Origin: Nematostella vectensis
Taxonomy: Eukaryota > Cnidaria > Anthozoa > Actiniaria > Edwardsiidae
Direction: 5' to 3'
Assembly (NCBI RefSeq): GCF_932526225.1
Contig: NC_064044.1
Span: 749,001 to 813,000, forward strand
DNA length: 64,000 bases
Part shown: positions 27,701 to 34,300 of the stretch, in pieces
Numbering within the stretch: position 1 is the first letter of the stretch
How the letters are laid out: each line of letters opens with the position of its first letter
Made by a program: the position numbers and the translations under genes
Notes under the pieces: model-generated
Seen by the model: the letters and a program-made list of their open reading frames with translations, nothing else
Database searches by the model: none
What the model was told of the DNA's origin: nothing

Positions 27701-30661
27701 TTTCCTCGTTCTAGTAATGACTTTTAGAACAATCGATATGGAGAACTAATTACTATCATATTTTCTGAGTAATGACCTTTAGCACAATCGAAATGTCTAA
27801 CTAATTAAAAACATTTTCTATAGGTTCTTGTTCCAGCGATACATTTCATAAACATCGGCTTCTTTAGAAGAGAGAACGTTACACAAAATCGAGTAATTAC
27901 GATGCCACAAAGAGGACAAAAAATAATTATTCAAGAGAAATAAAAGAACACTATTATTGCTCTAATTATTGTGCAGTCTTACATGTCAGTCATTCAATGC
28001 CCGCTTTCGCACCTATCTTGAGTTATGTTCGACAAAAGTGCGTAATTTTAGACTCCTCTGAAGCAGCCAGGTCCGAGTCACGCAGAGCTTTTGCGTACGC
28101 AATTTTAGAATACGAAACACATCTATCTAAGCCCTATACAGGTTCTGGCATGTTTTCAAACGTTGTAAATTCATTGTAATGGCAGCACAGTTAGTCTTTT
28201 GTGATATTTTTTGCTTTTTATCCACAAAAGTTTGCAATACGCTCGTAAAAAGTCTCTGTTTTACATTAATACGCATTGAGTGCATTTATAACAAACGTGA
28301 CGTAAGGCGCGTCATGAATATTACAATAAAGCAAGATTTAATCGCTCATCTTTCGTCACAAGCCTTAGTGGTCAAGTGGTAAGGGCTACTGACTTTGAAG
28401 CGAAAGGTTGAGGGTTCGAATCACGGTAAGGTAAGAAAAAAAATGTAAATTAGACACAGGTTACTCACTTAGTAGGGTAATGAATAAATAGATAAGTAAG
28501 AGTGTAGAAAGTAGAGTGGAGGGAGAGGAGAGAGAGAGGGAGAGGAGAGCAGGTGTAGGGGAGTGGTGTTCTTTGTTCTTCTAATACCCCCCTTAAAATC
28601 CAAGCCCCTGTTTTATTAATGAGCCCCCAAAAATATAATCCCTTTTAGAATGACAGACACAATTTAAAAAATTTCCACTGGTTTGAAAATTTCCAGCTGG
28701 TTTTAAAATTACCAACCAGTTGAAAAATTTCCAACTAGTTGAGAAAAATTTCCAAGTAAGATAAATTTCCAACCACAACATGTACATACCTTGTACAGTT
28801 CCTTTATAAAAACTCTCTTTGTCCACAGGAATTTCACTTTCTCTCCCTTTATTATCAACAGCAAAAGCTTTGAAGCTCTCTCCAAAAAGACCAGAGTTAG
28901 GAGAAAGCTGAAGGGTGAAATGTCTGCAAGAATGTTAAACTCTATTAAGATTCTTATTAAAATCCTTAAAATTTCTAATAAAATCATAAAAATTTCTATT
29001 AAAAAATACTTAAGCCACAGGTCCCTACTAAAGTATTATAATTCTAGAGATAAGACAATTTGCTTTGCCACAACTTTCTAGCATTATAAAATGAATTTAA
29101 ACACATCAACAAAGCCATTACCTTCCCAATGTATCAAATGATATGATTTTCTCTGAAGCCTTTTCATGTCCGTACACATGTCTTCTCCTAACCGAATGGT
29201 TAATGTCTCTGACTTGTAGGGTATTGTAGTTTTTCAGTATTTCATCTAAGTGGCCTAAAATAATGTCAATTTAGGTATTCAGTATTCCATTTATGTGCCC
29301 TAATGAATTTTAGAAGAGCTAACCCTTACAAGTCAGACAAGAAAACATTTGATTGAGGTTGATGAACTGGACACTTGGTTGAGAGGTTGACAGTGACTTG
29401 GGGCAAAGAATCCCTATGTGGAACTGCTCATAAAAAAGAGTGTTTAAATCATTTCACCACTAATTGATAGAAAGAGTACTGAACTCCATGGATGAACAGA
29501 ATACTGTACCAGTTCAATGCTAACAACAACTAACTTAAAGAACATGACAAGGTCTGCAGCAATCTGCCTTAGTTCATCTATTCTATCCTAACTTCCTATA
29601 GCTAGTTGCTGAAAACAGTGTGCACAGCTTGATGTTTGAATGTTTCAATAATTTGATTGACACTTGTCTTACTGCACTCTCACCCTTAAAAACCTGGCTA
29701 ACATTACAAACATTGTTTGCCAAGCATTGATATAAAACTCTCATGCAATATGTGTTACGAGGTGGCTTAAAACAATAAAGATTCCTATACTGTAAATACT
29801 TTTATGAGCGAAAACATGCTTTTTCGGTTTGGAATAGGTGGGATATCTAAATGACGATATGGAAATTTCTAGCTCTGATCGAATAAAAGCATGGCGTGTC
29901 ATGTACAATGTTTAGATAATGACTAGCTAAATTGTGAAACATGTAAGATTAATGGCTAGCTAAATGGTGAATCATGTAAAAACAAGAATGCACAATGTTT
30001 AGATTAATGGCGAGCTAAATGGTGATACATGTAAGAACATGAAAGTTTCATGAAAAATGTTTTGATCTTCCTTTCCCTTCCTTGCCAACCCATCCCCCCC
30101 CCCTCACCACACCCCGACTTGCTGTGCATCGTCTTGTCATTAGTCTTTATCCGACAGGAAGCTCAAAATAAAAATAAAATAAGCTTTGAATGAATTTTAA
30201 CAAACCAGTAATAAAATCCCAAGCCAGTCTGCTCTAAGTGTAAGAATTTATATTAGTTATAAAATAATACTTTAAAATCTTCAAATATCCAAAACTTGAG
30301 TCAACCATATCTTGCATACCCATGTTAAAGCCAAAAAAACAGACACAAGAAAGGAACAAGGAACTTGATCGTTAACCCATACCCTCACTACACCTAACAT
30401 AAAGTGAAATCTTCTGAAACCCAAGAGGGTATCGTATATTCATAAATTTCTAAGAATCGTTGAGCGATGTTTGCTATAATATACCGACAATTTTAGCTCT
30501 GTAATGATTTGACGACTGGGTAAGTGCTGCCGTTTGATTGTCGAGTGATATATTTCCTTTACATTATACACAAATAAAACCCAATTATCCCACTCACCTT
30601 GACATAGATTGACTAGTAGAATAGATAAAACGAATAGCAGGGTCCCACACCGGCAAGACAT
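9566..30661 (-). CDS. ADAM17: ADAM17/TACE-like metalloprotease sheddase (19 exons, 747 aa)
   Basis: Membrane zinc protease that cuts the ectodomains of cell-surface proteins. Nineteen exons join without a stop and with consistent phases (2244 nt). In order: signal peptide (1-21), prodomain with Cys switch PYGFCGH (Cys183), furin site RARR (206-209), catalytic domain with [13 protein letters not shown] and [11 protein letters not shown] (His381, Glu382, His385, His391), Met-turn FIMYP (Met410), disintegrin domain from Cys453, Cys-rich membrane-proximal domain, the juxtamembrane DVIERFW segment, a TM helix at about 648-667, and an 80-residue tail ending in a stop at 9566-9568. Human ADAM17 is a little longer (824 aa), mainly in the tail. 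ADAM10 is the nearest alternative, but the disintegrin and juxtamembrane exons match ADAM17 better. All catalytic residues are present. Introns are swollen by minisatellites. Confidence 0.9.
9746..9957. repeat. 14-bp minisatellite, about 15 copies
   Basis: Units AAATACCAACAAAT with C/T variants. The array lies exactly between the exon 19 acceptor (9746) and a decoy copy of that acceptor at 10003. Its minus strand is T-rich and forms the pyrimidine tract of the acceptor. Confidence 0.92.
10019..10160. repeat. Two copies of about 70 bp carrying the exon 18 donor
   Basis: The phrase ATTTATTTACCTTTGGGTC, which on the minus strand is the end of exon 18 plus its GTAAAT donor, occurs at about 10056 and again at 10132. 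The copy at 10056 is a decoy donor downstream of the true one. Confidence 0.8.
10140..10193 (-). CDS. ADAM17: ADAM17-like exon 18, start of cytoplasmic tail
   Basis: 54 nt, phase 0 to 0, with acceptor TTACAG and donor GTAAAT. It encodes [18 protein letters not shown], right after the TM exon. The charged sequence fits the cytosolic side. Confidence 0.72.
10210..10325. repeat. About 20-bp degenerate tandem repeat
   Basis: About 5-6 units related to CATTCCCGAGTAGTGCCGAG, just upstream (minus sense) of exon 18. A weaker echo (TTACCGAGGTATTTCAGAATG) lies at 10590-10655. Confidence 0.75.
10687..10854 (-). CDS. ADAM17: ADAM17-like exon 17, juxtamembrane and TM segment
   Basis: 168 nt, phase 0 to 0, with acceptor CCCTTTAG and donor GTAAGT. 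It encodes [15 protein letters not shown], then a helix around [16 protein letters not shown], then VHRI. This is the membrane-proximal helix and TM segment typical of ADAM17. The first bases (GGCAAGT) and the AG recur in the 52-bp array next to it. Confidence 0.9.
10855..12500. repeat. 52-bp minisatellite, about 31 copies, carrying an acceptor copy
   Basis: Units of ACTTGCCCTGAGAGGAGATG plus ATCGGGGAGTAAGGTGGTGT plus a 12-bp end. On the minus strand each unit reads CTCTCAGGGCAAGTC, which matches exon 17's acceptor plus exon start (TTTAGGGCAAGTG). Intron 16. Confidence 0.93.
12501..12989. other. Intronic DNA without recognised features (ADAM17-like intron 16)
   Basis: Unique, AT-rich stretch between two arrays. 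No exon with splice sites and no RNA or mobile element recognised. Confidence 0.5.
12990..13325. repeat. 77-bp minisatellite, about 4 copies, carrying the exon 16 donor
   Basis: Units begin CACATGCCAGTTTTGCAGAA and include CCACAGGGCACCCACCCCTC. The last copy overlaps the true end of exon 16. On the minus strand each unit repeats exon 16's last 25 bp (CTGCAGAACTGGCATGTG) and a degraded donor (AGACAGGTCAAT, versus the true CAAGTGAGT). Confidence 0.9.
13299..13503 (-). CDS. ADAM17: ADAM17-like exon 16, Cys-rich membrane-proximal domain
   Basis: 205 nt, phase 2 to 0, with acceptor CTGACAG and donor GTGAGT. It encodes [12 protein letters not shown], then [14 protein letters not shown], then ICRTGMCRQ. 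The cysteine spacing matches the ADAM17 membrane-proximal domain. Confidence 0.9.
13515..15520. repeat. 40-bp minisatellite, about 50 copies, each with CACGTG and TACGTCA
   Basis: Units GTACGTCACAGGACAGACAT plus CACGTGATTACTTAGTACAA, with 37-bp variants that lack AGA. Most copies carry a CACGTG palindrome and a TACGTCA. The array lies directly upstream (minus sense) of exon 16, in intron 15. Confidence 0.94.
15545..16900. repeat. 54-bp minisatellite, about 25 copies, carrying the exon 15 donor
   Basis: On the minus strand each unit reads ACAGGACAACTATACATGCA, TTGAAGG, then GTGAGT or GTGAGA, then about 20 bp of intron. This is the last 28 bp of exon 15 plus its donor. The unit is 18 codons long, which creates a false 538-codon frame out of phase with the exon. 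In the exon's own frame a TGA follows at once after GAAGGG. Confidence 0.96.
16866..17033 (-). CDS. ADAM17: ADAM17-like exon 15, disintegrin domain second half
   Basis: 168 nt, phase 2 to 2, with acceptor TTCCTCAG and donor GTGAGT. It encodes [13 protein letters not shown], then [14 protein letters not shown], then DNYTCIEG. The cysteine pattern is that of an ADAM disintegrin loop. Confidence 0.92.
17095..17300. repeat. Degenerate 60-bp repeat carrying the exon 14 donor
   Basis: Three to four decayed copies of the exon 14 end and donor. CACGTGTCATTACCTGCATT at the true site is echoed by CACGTGTCATTAGCTGCATA about 67 bp away and by weaker copies near 17110 and 17160. Confidence 0.7.
17278..17407 (-). 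CDS. ADAM17: ADAM17-like exon 14, disintegrin domain first half
   Basis: 130 nt, phase 1 to 2, with acceptor TCTCTAG and donor GTAATG. It encodes [16 protein letters not shown], then [16 protein letters not shown]: the CGN...EECDPG start of an ADAM disintegrin domain. Confidence 0.92.
17490..17559 (-). CDS. ADAM17: ADAM17-like exon 13, end of catalytic domain
   Basis: 70 nt, phase 0 to 1, with acceptor TTTTTCAG and donor GTGAGG. It encodes [20 protein letters not shown] then CF, matching the FS-x-CSK segment that closes the ADAM17 metalloprotease domain. Confidence 0.88.
17716..17834 (-). CDS. ADAM17: ADAM17-like exon 12, zinc site second half and Met-turn
   Basis: 119 nt, phase 1 to 0, with acceptor CCTGTAG and donor GTGGGG. 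It encodes [17 protein letters not shown], then [13 protein letters not shown]. It supplies the second and third zinc histidines and the Met-turn. Confidence 0.93.
17835..18128. repeat. About 33-bp minisatellite next to the exon 12 acceptor
   Basis: About 8 units of CAATACCTACAGGGGGAGGG plus AAAGGTATNGAT. On the minus strand each reads CCCTCCCCCTGTAGGTATTG, like the true acceptor with exon start CCCCCTGTAGGTCATAA. Contains a G run at about 17872-17882. Confidence 0.88.
18129..18968. other. Intron 11 of the ADAM17-like gene, unique part
   Basis: Mixed-composition sequence with no splice-flanked coding segment that fits the gene, and no mobile-element motif that I recognise. Confidence 0.45.
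18969..19082 (-). CDS. ADAM17: ADAM17-like exon 11, catalytic helix up to HEF
   Basis: 114 nt, phase 1 to 1, with acceptor ACCCTCAG and donor GTGCGT. It encodes [18 protein letters not shown], then [14 protein letters not shown]. It holds the first zinc histidine and the catalytic Glu. The acceptor is repeated upstream; use of an upstream copy stays in frame. Confidence 0.9.
19060..19240. repeat. 45-bp repeat, 4 copies, duplicating the exon 11 acceptor in frame
   Basis: Units GTACGGCTAGATGTACGATA plus CTCTGAGGGTAATAATAGAA plus TCATG. On the minus strand each has ACCCTCAG followed by the first 25 bp of exon 11. The copies are almost identical. The unit is 15 codons with no stop in the exon frame. 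Confidence 0.93.
19262..20085. repeat. ACCATC hexamer microsatellite and derived 36-42 bp units
   Basis: Long runs of ATCACC/CATCAC with inserted CTAAACCACAATAATCGCC blocks that repeat about 8 times. Reads as a false His-rich protein on the plus strand. Intron 10 of the ADAM17-like gene. Confidence 0.95.
20106..20244 (-). CDS. ADAM17: ADAM17-like exon 10, catalytic domain
   Basis: 139 nt, phase 0 to 1, with acceptor CTTACAG and donor GTAAG. It encodes [13 protein letters not shown], then [20 protein letters not shown]. The [11 protein letters not shown] segment is highly characteristic of ADAM17. Confidence 0.93.
20281..20725. repeat. CATCAC microsatellite with 42-bp GACCGTCATTGCC units
   Basis: Same hexamer family as at 19262-20085, on the other side of exon 10. 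The last part has five near-perfect 42-bp units containing CACGACCGTCATTGCCATCA. Intron 9. Confidence 0.94.
20726..21170. other. Intron 9 unique part
   Basis: No coding segment with splice signals. A short (CA)n run sits at about 21147-21162 just past the exon 9 donor. Confidence 0.45.
21171..21248 (-). CDS. ADAM17: ADAM17-like exon 9, catalytic domain
   Basis: 78 nt, phase 0 to 0, with acceptor TTCACAG and donor GTAACC. It encodes [20 protein letters not shown] then IKKLLE, the region before the catalytic-domain helix in ADAM17. Confidence 0.88.
21400..23662. repeat. 24-bp minisatellite, about 94 copies, with a TAACCCTAA core
   Basis: Units AGCCAGCATATAACCCTAAA plus TGAT, with C/T and A/G variants. 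The unit contains TAACCCTAA, one and a half telomere repeats. Its length is 8 codons, which gives a false 738-codon frame on the minus strand. A block at about 22300-22620 recurs with the same variants at 22900-23160, about 550 bp apart. Intron 8. Confidence 0.96.
23737..23823 (-). CDS. ADAM17: ADAM17-like exon 8, catalytic domain
   Basis: 87 nt, phase 0 to 0, with acceptor TTATCAG and donor GTAGGA. It encodes [15 protein letters not shown], then GGFGFEIGQ, matching the RVDDIY...W segment of ADAM17. Confidence 0.9.
23824..24540. other. Intron 7, no recognised features
   Basis: AT-rich unique sequence. I see no tandem array, exon or mobile-element hallmark. Confidence 0.5.
24541..24677 (-). 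CDS. ADAM17: ADAM17-like exon 7, furin site and start of catalytic domain
   Basis: 137 nt, phase 1 to 0, with acceptor CAACAG and donor GTAAGC. It encodes [20 protein letters not shown], then [16 protein letters not shown] is the likely proprotein-convertase site that frees the catalytic domain. Confidence 0.93.
24865..24938 (-). CDS. ADAM17: ADAM17-like exon 6, prodomain Cys switch
   Basis: 74 nt, phase 2 to 1, with acceptor AATTTAG and donor GTAAGT. It encodes [20 protein letters not shown]. The lone Cys is the likely cysteine-switch residue. A partial second copy lies just upstream (24989-25034). Confidence 0.88.
24914..25034. repeat. Tandem duplication of the exon 6 acceptor region
   Basis: ATGGCAACTTCCCTCCACTA plus AATTACAACAGAGAAA (from 24919) is echoed by ATGGCAAACTCCACCCACTA plus AACCACAACAGAGAAA (from 24991), 72 bp apart. 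The second copy carries the acceptor and about 20 bp of exon 6, diverged and with a stop in frame. Confidence 0.8.
25098..25195 (-). CDS. ADAM17: ADAM17-like exon 5, prodomain
   Basis: 98 nt, phase 0 to 2, with acceptor GCACAG and donor GTGAGT. It encodes [20 protein letters not shown] then [12 protein letters not shown], matching the P-x-WRF...Y segment of the ADAM17 prodomain. Confidence 0.87.
25196..25623. other. Intron 4 of the ADAM17-like gene, no recognised features
   Basis: Short AT-rich intron. Nothing beyond the flanking splice sites was recognised. Confidence 0.5.
25624..25715 (-). CDS. ADAM17: ADAM17-like exon 4, prodomain
   Basis: 92 nt, phase 1 to 0, with acceptor TTCACAG and donor GTAAAT. 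It encodes [20 protein letters not shown] then [11 protein letters not shown], the beta-rich GE-x-DS...DDD segment of the prodomain. Confidence 0.88.
25890..26020. repeat. Degenerate 20-22 bp repeat with AACCAGTTGG core
   Basis: About 5 units related to AACCAGTTGGAAATTTTTCA. The core is nearly self-complementary (AACCAGTTGGAAATTTTTCAACTAGTT). A related cluster sits at 28665-28770 beside exon 3. Confidence 0.8.
26050..26180. repeat. Two 70-bp copies with TTAGGGTTAGGG
   Basis: GGGTTAGGGTTAGGGAATGG and GGTTAGGGTTAGGGTATGGT, each followed by a similar TAAGACT...GTTA.AATAAACTT tail. Intron 3. Confidence 0.85.
26190..27690 (-). mobile_element. Ginger/KRBA2-like integrase-transposase, decayed copy
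   Basis: Minus-strand coding remnant inside intron 3 of the ADAM17-like gene. An N-terminal part (27687..27442) ends in a frameshift. Then, after a second indel in an A9 run at about 27412-27420, comes a zinc-binding HTRIAH...CYVQMC segment, then an integrase core with Asp in VEMDLMGF, Asp in LITDNGLEF and Glu in [11 protein letters not shown] frameshift near 26540 leads to the C-terminal 26555..26205 segment, which begins [13 protein letters not shown]. The layout matches the invertebrate 'KRAB-A domain-containing protein 2-like' family, which derives from Ginger DNA transposons. No terminal inverted repeats were identified. At least three frame breaks make it a pseudogene. Confidence 0.8.
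27691..28361. other. Intron 3, unique part
   Basis: Contains a repeated phrase TAATGACTTTTAGAACAATCGA / TAATGACCTTTAGCACAATCGA (27714 and 27772, 58 bp apart). Otherwise no feature recognised. Confidence 0.45.
28362..28440 (+). repeat. tRNA-derived SINE-like element or tRNA pseudogene
   Basis: GCCTTAGTGGTCAAGTGGTA has a pol III A box (TGGTCAAGTGG), and GGGTTCGAATC about 40 bp later is a B box. The ends (GCCTTA and TAAGGT) can pair. The anticodon and T stems do not pair well, and an A-rich tail follows, so a SINE head or pseudogene is more likely than a working tRNA. Confidence 0.55.
28441..28789. other. Intron 3, region next to exon 3
   Basis: Holds a GA-rich run (28500-28560) and, at 28665-28770, a cluster of TTTCCAACTGGTT-type repeats related to those at 25890-26020. 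No coding segment. Confidence 0.5.
28790..28923 (-). CDS. ADAM17: ADAM17-like exon 3, prodomain
   Basis: 134 nt, phase 2 to 1, with acceptor CTTGCAG and donor GTATGT. It encodes [20 protein letters not shown], then [15 protein letters not shown]. The RHF-x-L-x-L start is typical of ADAM prodomains. Confidence 0.9.
29122..29254 (-). CDS. ADAM17: ADAM17-like exon 2, prodomain
   Basis: 133 nt, phase 1 to 2, with acceptor ATTTTAG and donor GTAATG. It encodes [20 protein letters not shown] then [15 protein letters not shown], matching L-x-x-YD-L...HSVRKRD of ADAM17. Confidence 0.9.
29255..30597. other. Intron 1 of the ADAM17-like gene
   Basis: Mostly unique AT-rich DNA. A threefold degenerate repeat (TTAGATTAATGGCTAGCTAAATGGTGA type) lies at about 29910-30040. 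No other feature recognised. Confidence 0.5.
30598..30661 (-). CDS. ADAM17: ADAM17-like exon 1, signal peptide
   Basis: ATG at 30661-30659. It encodes [20 protein letters not shown] then Q, a clear hydrophobic signal peptide, and ends at donor GTGAGT in phase 1. The phase fits exon 2 exactly. The 5' UTR runs towards 30790. Confidence 0.85.
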
Positions 30662-31274
30662 TCTAGAAGATGAATAATCGACTAAGACAGCAACTTTCAA
30701 TCCGACATTATACCAAAATACTTCAGCGCCCTTGCCCAGTGCCCCGCACCGAACTCGACACACAGGGCGACCGCATCACTGATGGATCGCTAAGCTCAGC
30801 TCGCTAGTACACTGAAAAATATTGGGTCTTTTTGGGAATAAGAGTGTGACATCCTGGGTACACACGGATTCTAAAAAGCCTAAAAAAACTCAGGTTTTTG
30901 TCTTAGACCGCATCCCGGGAAGGGGGAGGGGGGTGGGGGGGGGGGGGGGGGGGGGGGGGGGGTTGAAGGCAGGAGGGTGTAGGGCGGAGGCAAGGCTAAA
31001 TGGAGGGTAGCTCAATGTAGACCCCAGGCTTCCTCGGCCTTCTAGTGTTTTTTTTGTGATCGCTCTAACGATATCCGGTATCTTGGACGCTTTTTACCGT
31101 GATATTGCGCACCGTTTCCGCTTTCTACTACCGAAAAGGAAAGCTGAACAAGTATCTCTGCTTATGCTAACGGTTTACTAGTCCACCCCTTCTTGTGCGA
31201 TAAATGCACGATGAATTGACCAATGCCCAATCAAGCATAGGAGTGAACTATATGTAAACCCTCGTGTACACAGG
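30662..31274. promoter_or_regulatory. Candidate shared promoter of two head-to-head genes
   Basis: The start codons of the ADAM17-like gene (-) and the trefoil-FZ kinase (+) are only 613 bp apart, so both 5' UTRs and promoters must lie here unless there are further upstream noncoding exons. It contains a 28-base G run (30935-30962). No TATA box is obvious. Promoter function is inferred from layout only. Confidence 0.5.
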
Positions 31275-31353
31275 ATGTGCAAAGGCATGGCTATCGTGAC
31301 TCGAATATGTGTTCTCCTGGCTTTGTGTTTATCCCTAGTGGCTACTCAGCCAG
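31275..31353 (+). CDS. Trefoil-FZ kinase exon 1, signal peptide
   Basis: ATG at 31275. It encodes [20 protein letters not shown] then LVATQP, a typical signal peptide. Donor GTACGT at 31354, phase 1. An in-frame Met five codons in could also serve as start. Confidence 0.82.
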
Positions 31354-34300
31354 GTACGTAGAGGGAGATTAGTGTTTCACTTTTTGTTTGTATTCCTAGA
31401 TGAGATATGAACCATCTCTAGCGTTGCGAATACCTATGCATGAATTCGCTTTGTAGAGCTTCTAACAAGTTTTTTTACTTAATACACTTCTTTACCTCTA
31501 TGTTTGAAAAAGGGGGTCTATTCTGTAACGCAGATTAGAAATTGTCATAACACATTTCTTGTAATTATCATGCATACCATTATCGATACAAAAACACATT
31601 TAGTAGTTTTGATCATGCATGAATCTTATTTTGTAATCTCTTTGCAACAGTTCTTCTATGCTATAACGAGTGACCTGATCTATGTCAACAATCACTTAAT
31701 GGTGAACATAATGTCTTTGACAATCACATAGAGCTAATAACTGACTTTCACTCATTGTAAAATGGCTTGTCGTGGATAAAGGCTTGCGTGTTTATTTGTT
31801 TTTGTTTGGGGGCAATTTATAGTTCCTCTGTTATGGCAAAGTTTTAAAACTTAACGCTAGATATGCTAGATACAGTGTTATACTTCATTTGTGTGTGAAG
31901 TTTTATTGGGCTGGTTTTATACATCCTTTGTATTAATGCTAGTGAATTGAATACAAAATCGCATTTTGGTTTTTCCTCGTTCCAAATGAGTGATTATTGT
32001 TTCAATTATGCAAATTATGCGTGACAGAGAACAATAACAGTGTAGTTCACCGGAAAAGGATAACGTGTGTTTATAAAAAAATGAACAATCGATAGTACGT
32101 ATATATTAACTTTTCAGCGCTTGCTTAAACTTAATATTCCTGCGATAAAAATAACTTCTCGTTGCTTTTTGCCAAAATAGTTTTATTTGTCTAATGCGCA
32201 ACTCGTATTTACCTAGTGCGCAACTCGTATTATCTAGTACACAAATCGTCGTACTTATCTAGTGCGCAACTCGTTATATTTATCTAGTGCGCAACTCGTT
32301 TTATTTATCTAGTGTGCAACTCGTTTTATTTATCTAGTGTGCAACTCGTTTTATTTATCTAGTGCGCAACTCGTTTTACTTATCTAGTGCGCAACTCGTT
32401 TTATTTATCTAGTGTGCAACTCGTTTTATTTATCTAGTGTGCAACTCGTTTTATTTATCTAGTGCGCAACTCGTTTTATTTATCTAGTGCGCAACTCGTT
32501 TTATTTATCTAGTGTGCAACTCGTTATATTTATCTAGTGTGCAACTCGTTTTATTTATCTAGTGTGCAACTCGTTATATTTATCTAGTGTGCAACTCGTT
32601 TTATTTATCTAGTGCGCAACTCGTTTTATTTATCTAGTGTGCAACTCGTTATATTTATCTAGTGTGCAACTCGTTTTATTTATCTAGTGCGCAACTCGTT
32701 ATATTTATCTAGTGCGCAACTCGTTATATTTATCTAGTGCGCAACTCGTTTTATTTATCTAGTGTGCAACTCGTTTTATTTATCTAGTGTGCAACTCGTT
32801 TTATTTATCTAGTGCGCAACTCGTTTTACTTATCTAGTGCGCAACTCGTTTTATTTATCTAGTGTGCAACTCGTTTTATTTATCTAGTGCGCAACTCGTT
32901 TTATTTGTCTAGTGCACAACTCGTTATATTTATCTAGAGCGCAACTCGTTTTATTTATCTAGTGTGCAACTCGTTTTATTTATCTAGTGTGCAACTCGTT
33001 TTATTTATCTAGTGCGCAACTCGTTATATTTATCTAGAGCGCAACTCGTTTTATTTATCTAGTGTGCAACTCGTTTTATTTATCTAGTGCGCAACTCGTT
33101 TTACTTATCTAGTGCGCAACTCGTTTTATTTATCTAGTGTGCAACTCGTTTTATTTATCTAGTGTGCAACTCGTTATATTTATCTAGTGTGCAACTCGTT
33201 ATATTTATCTAGTGTGCAACTCGTTTTATTTATCTAGTGCGCAACTCGTTTTATTTGTCTAGTGCACAACTCGTTATATTTATCTTGTGCGCAACTCGTT
33301 TTATTTATCTAGTGCGCAACTCGTTTTATTTATCTAGTGCGCAACTCGTTATATTTATCTAGTGCGCAACTCGTTTTATTTATCTTGTGCTCAACTCGTT
33401 TTATTTATCTAGTGTGCAACTCGTTTTATTTATCTAGTGTGCAACTCGTTTTATTTATCTAGTGCGCAACTCGTTTTATTTATCTAGTGTGCAACTCGTT
33501 TCATTTAGCTAGTGCGCACCTCGTTTCATTTTTCTAGTGCAAAATCATTCTAGTGGTCACTTGCGTAAATCGTTGTCTTCTTTTAGTTTTCAACTGCTCG
33601 CTGATTTCTGTGGCCGAGAGGGTCTCGTGCTCAGTTCCCAGTCCCAACGCGACCACATGCCAGGGCACAGGGTGCTGTTGGGACCCCGGTAATCCGAACC
33701 TGATGTGTTTCACAAAACCGTAAGTAAAGTATTGGCCTTACGGTCACACCTCTATATGACGACCATCGTGTATTTACTCTTACTAAAACAACCAATCTGT
33801 TGTCTTTCTAAGCGAAAGCTTGTCAAATTCTTCCATAAATAGGCGACTTGAAAAAAGAGAATACGTGACTTTTTGGATGATGGAAAAGTCACGCACGCCC
33901 CGGCTTTTTGGGGGCTGGATAATAGCAAGAAGAAGAAGACAGGTTATTTAGCGCTTACGAATAAGCCGTTAAGTTTTTATGTCACAAAGGTCTTAAGACT
34001 TTTTTTCGTTTTCTTTGACTTGACGGCCATAGCCATATTATTTAAGTTTATTTTGGCTTGAATTTGCTACTCCAGGTCAGGTGATCTTCATCTTCAAATC
34101 AAGAATTGTTTCCCTCACCCAAAAAGGTTTTATCACTATCATAAACCCGGTCATTACTACAAATAATGATTTACTTGAACCCTCACTAACCCGAACTGTT
34201 TTACCCATGTAGAGGTGGTCGGTGTATCCCGTACCACAAATCCGGTCTATGTTATGACGCACTTAACTCCACCTTACCCGAGTATCGAGACTGGCCTCGA

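Noticed and set aside
28362..28432. Functional tRNA gene
   Set aside because: A and B boxes are present, but the anticodon and T stems do not pair, and no clear anticodon loop can be drawn.
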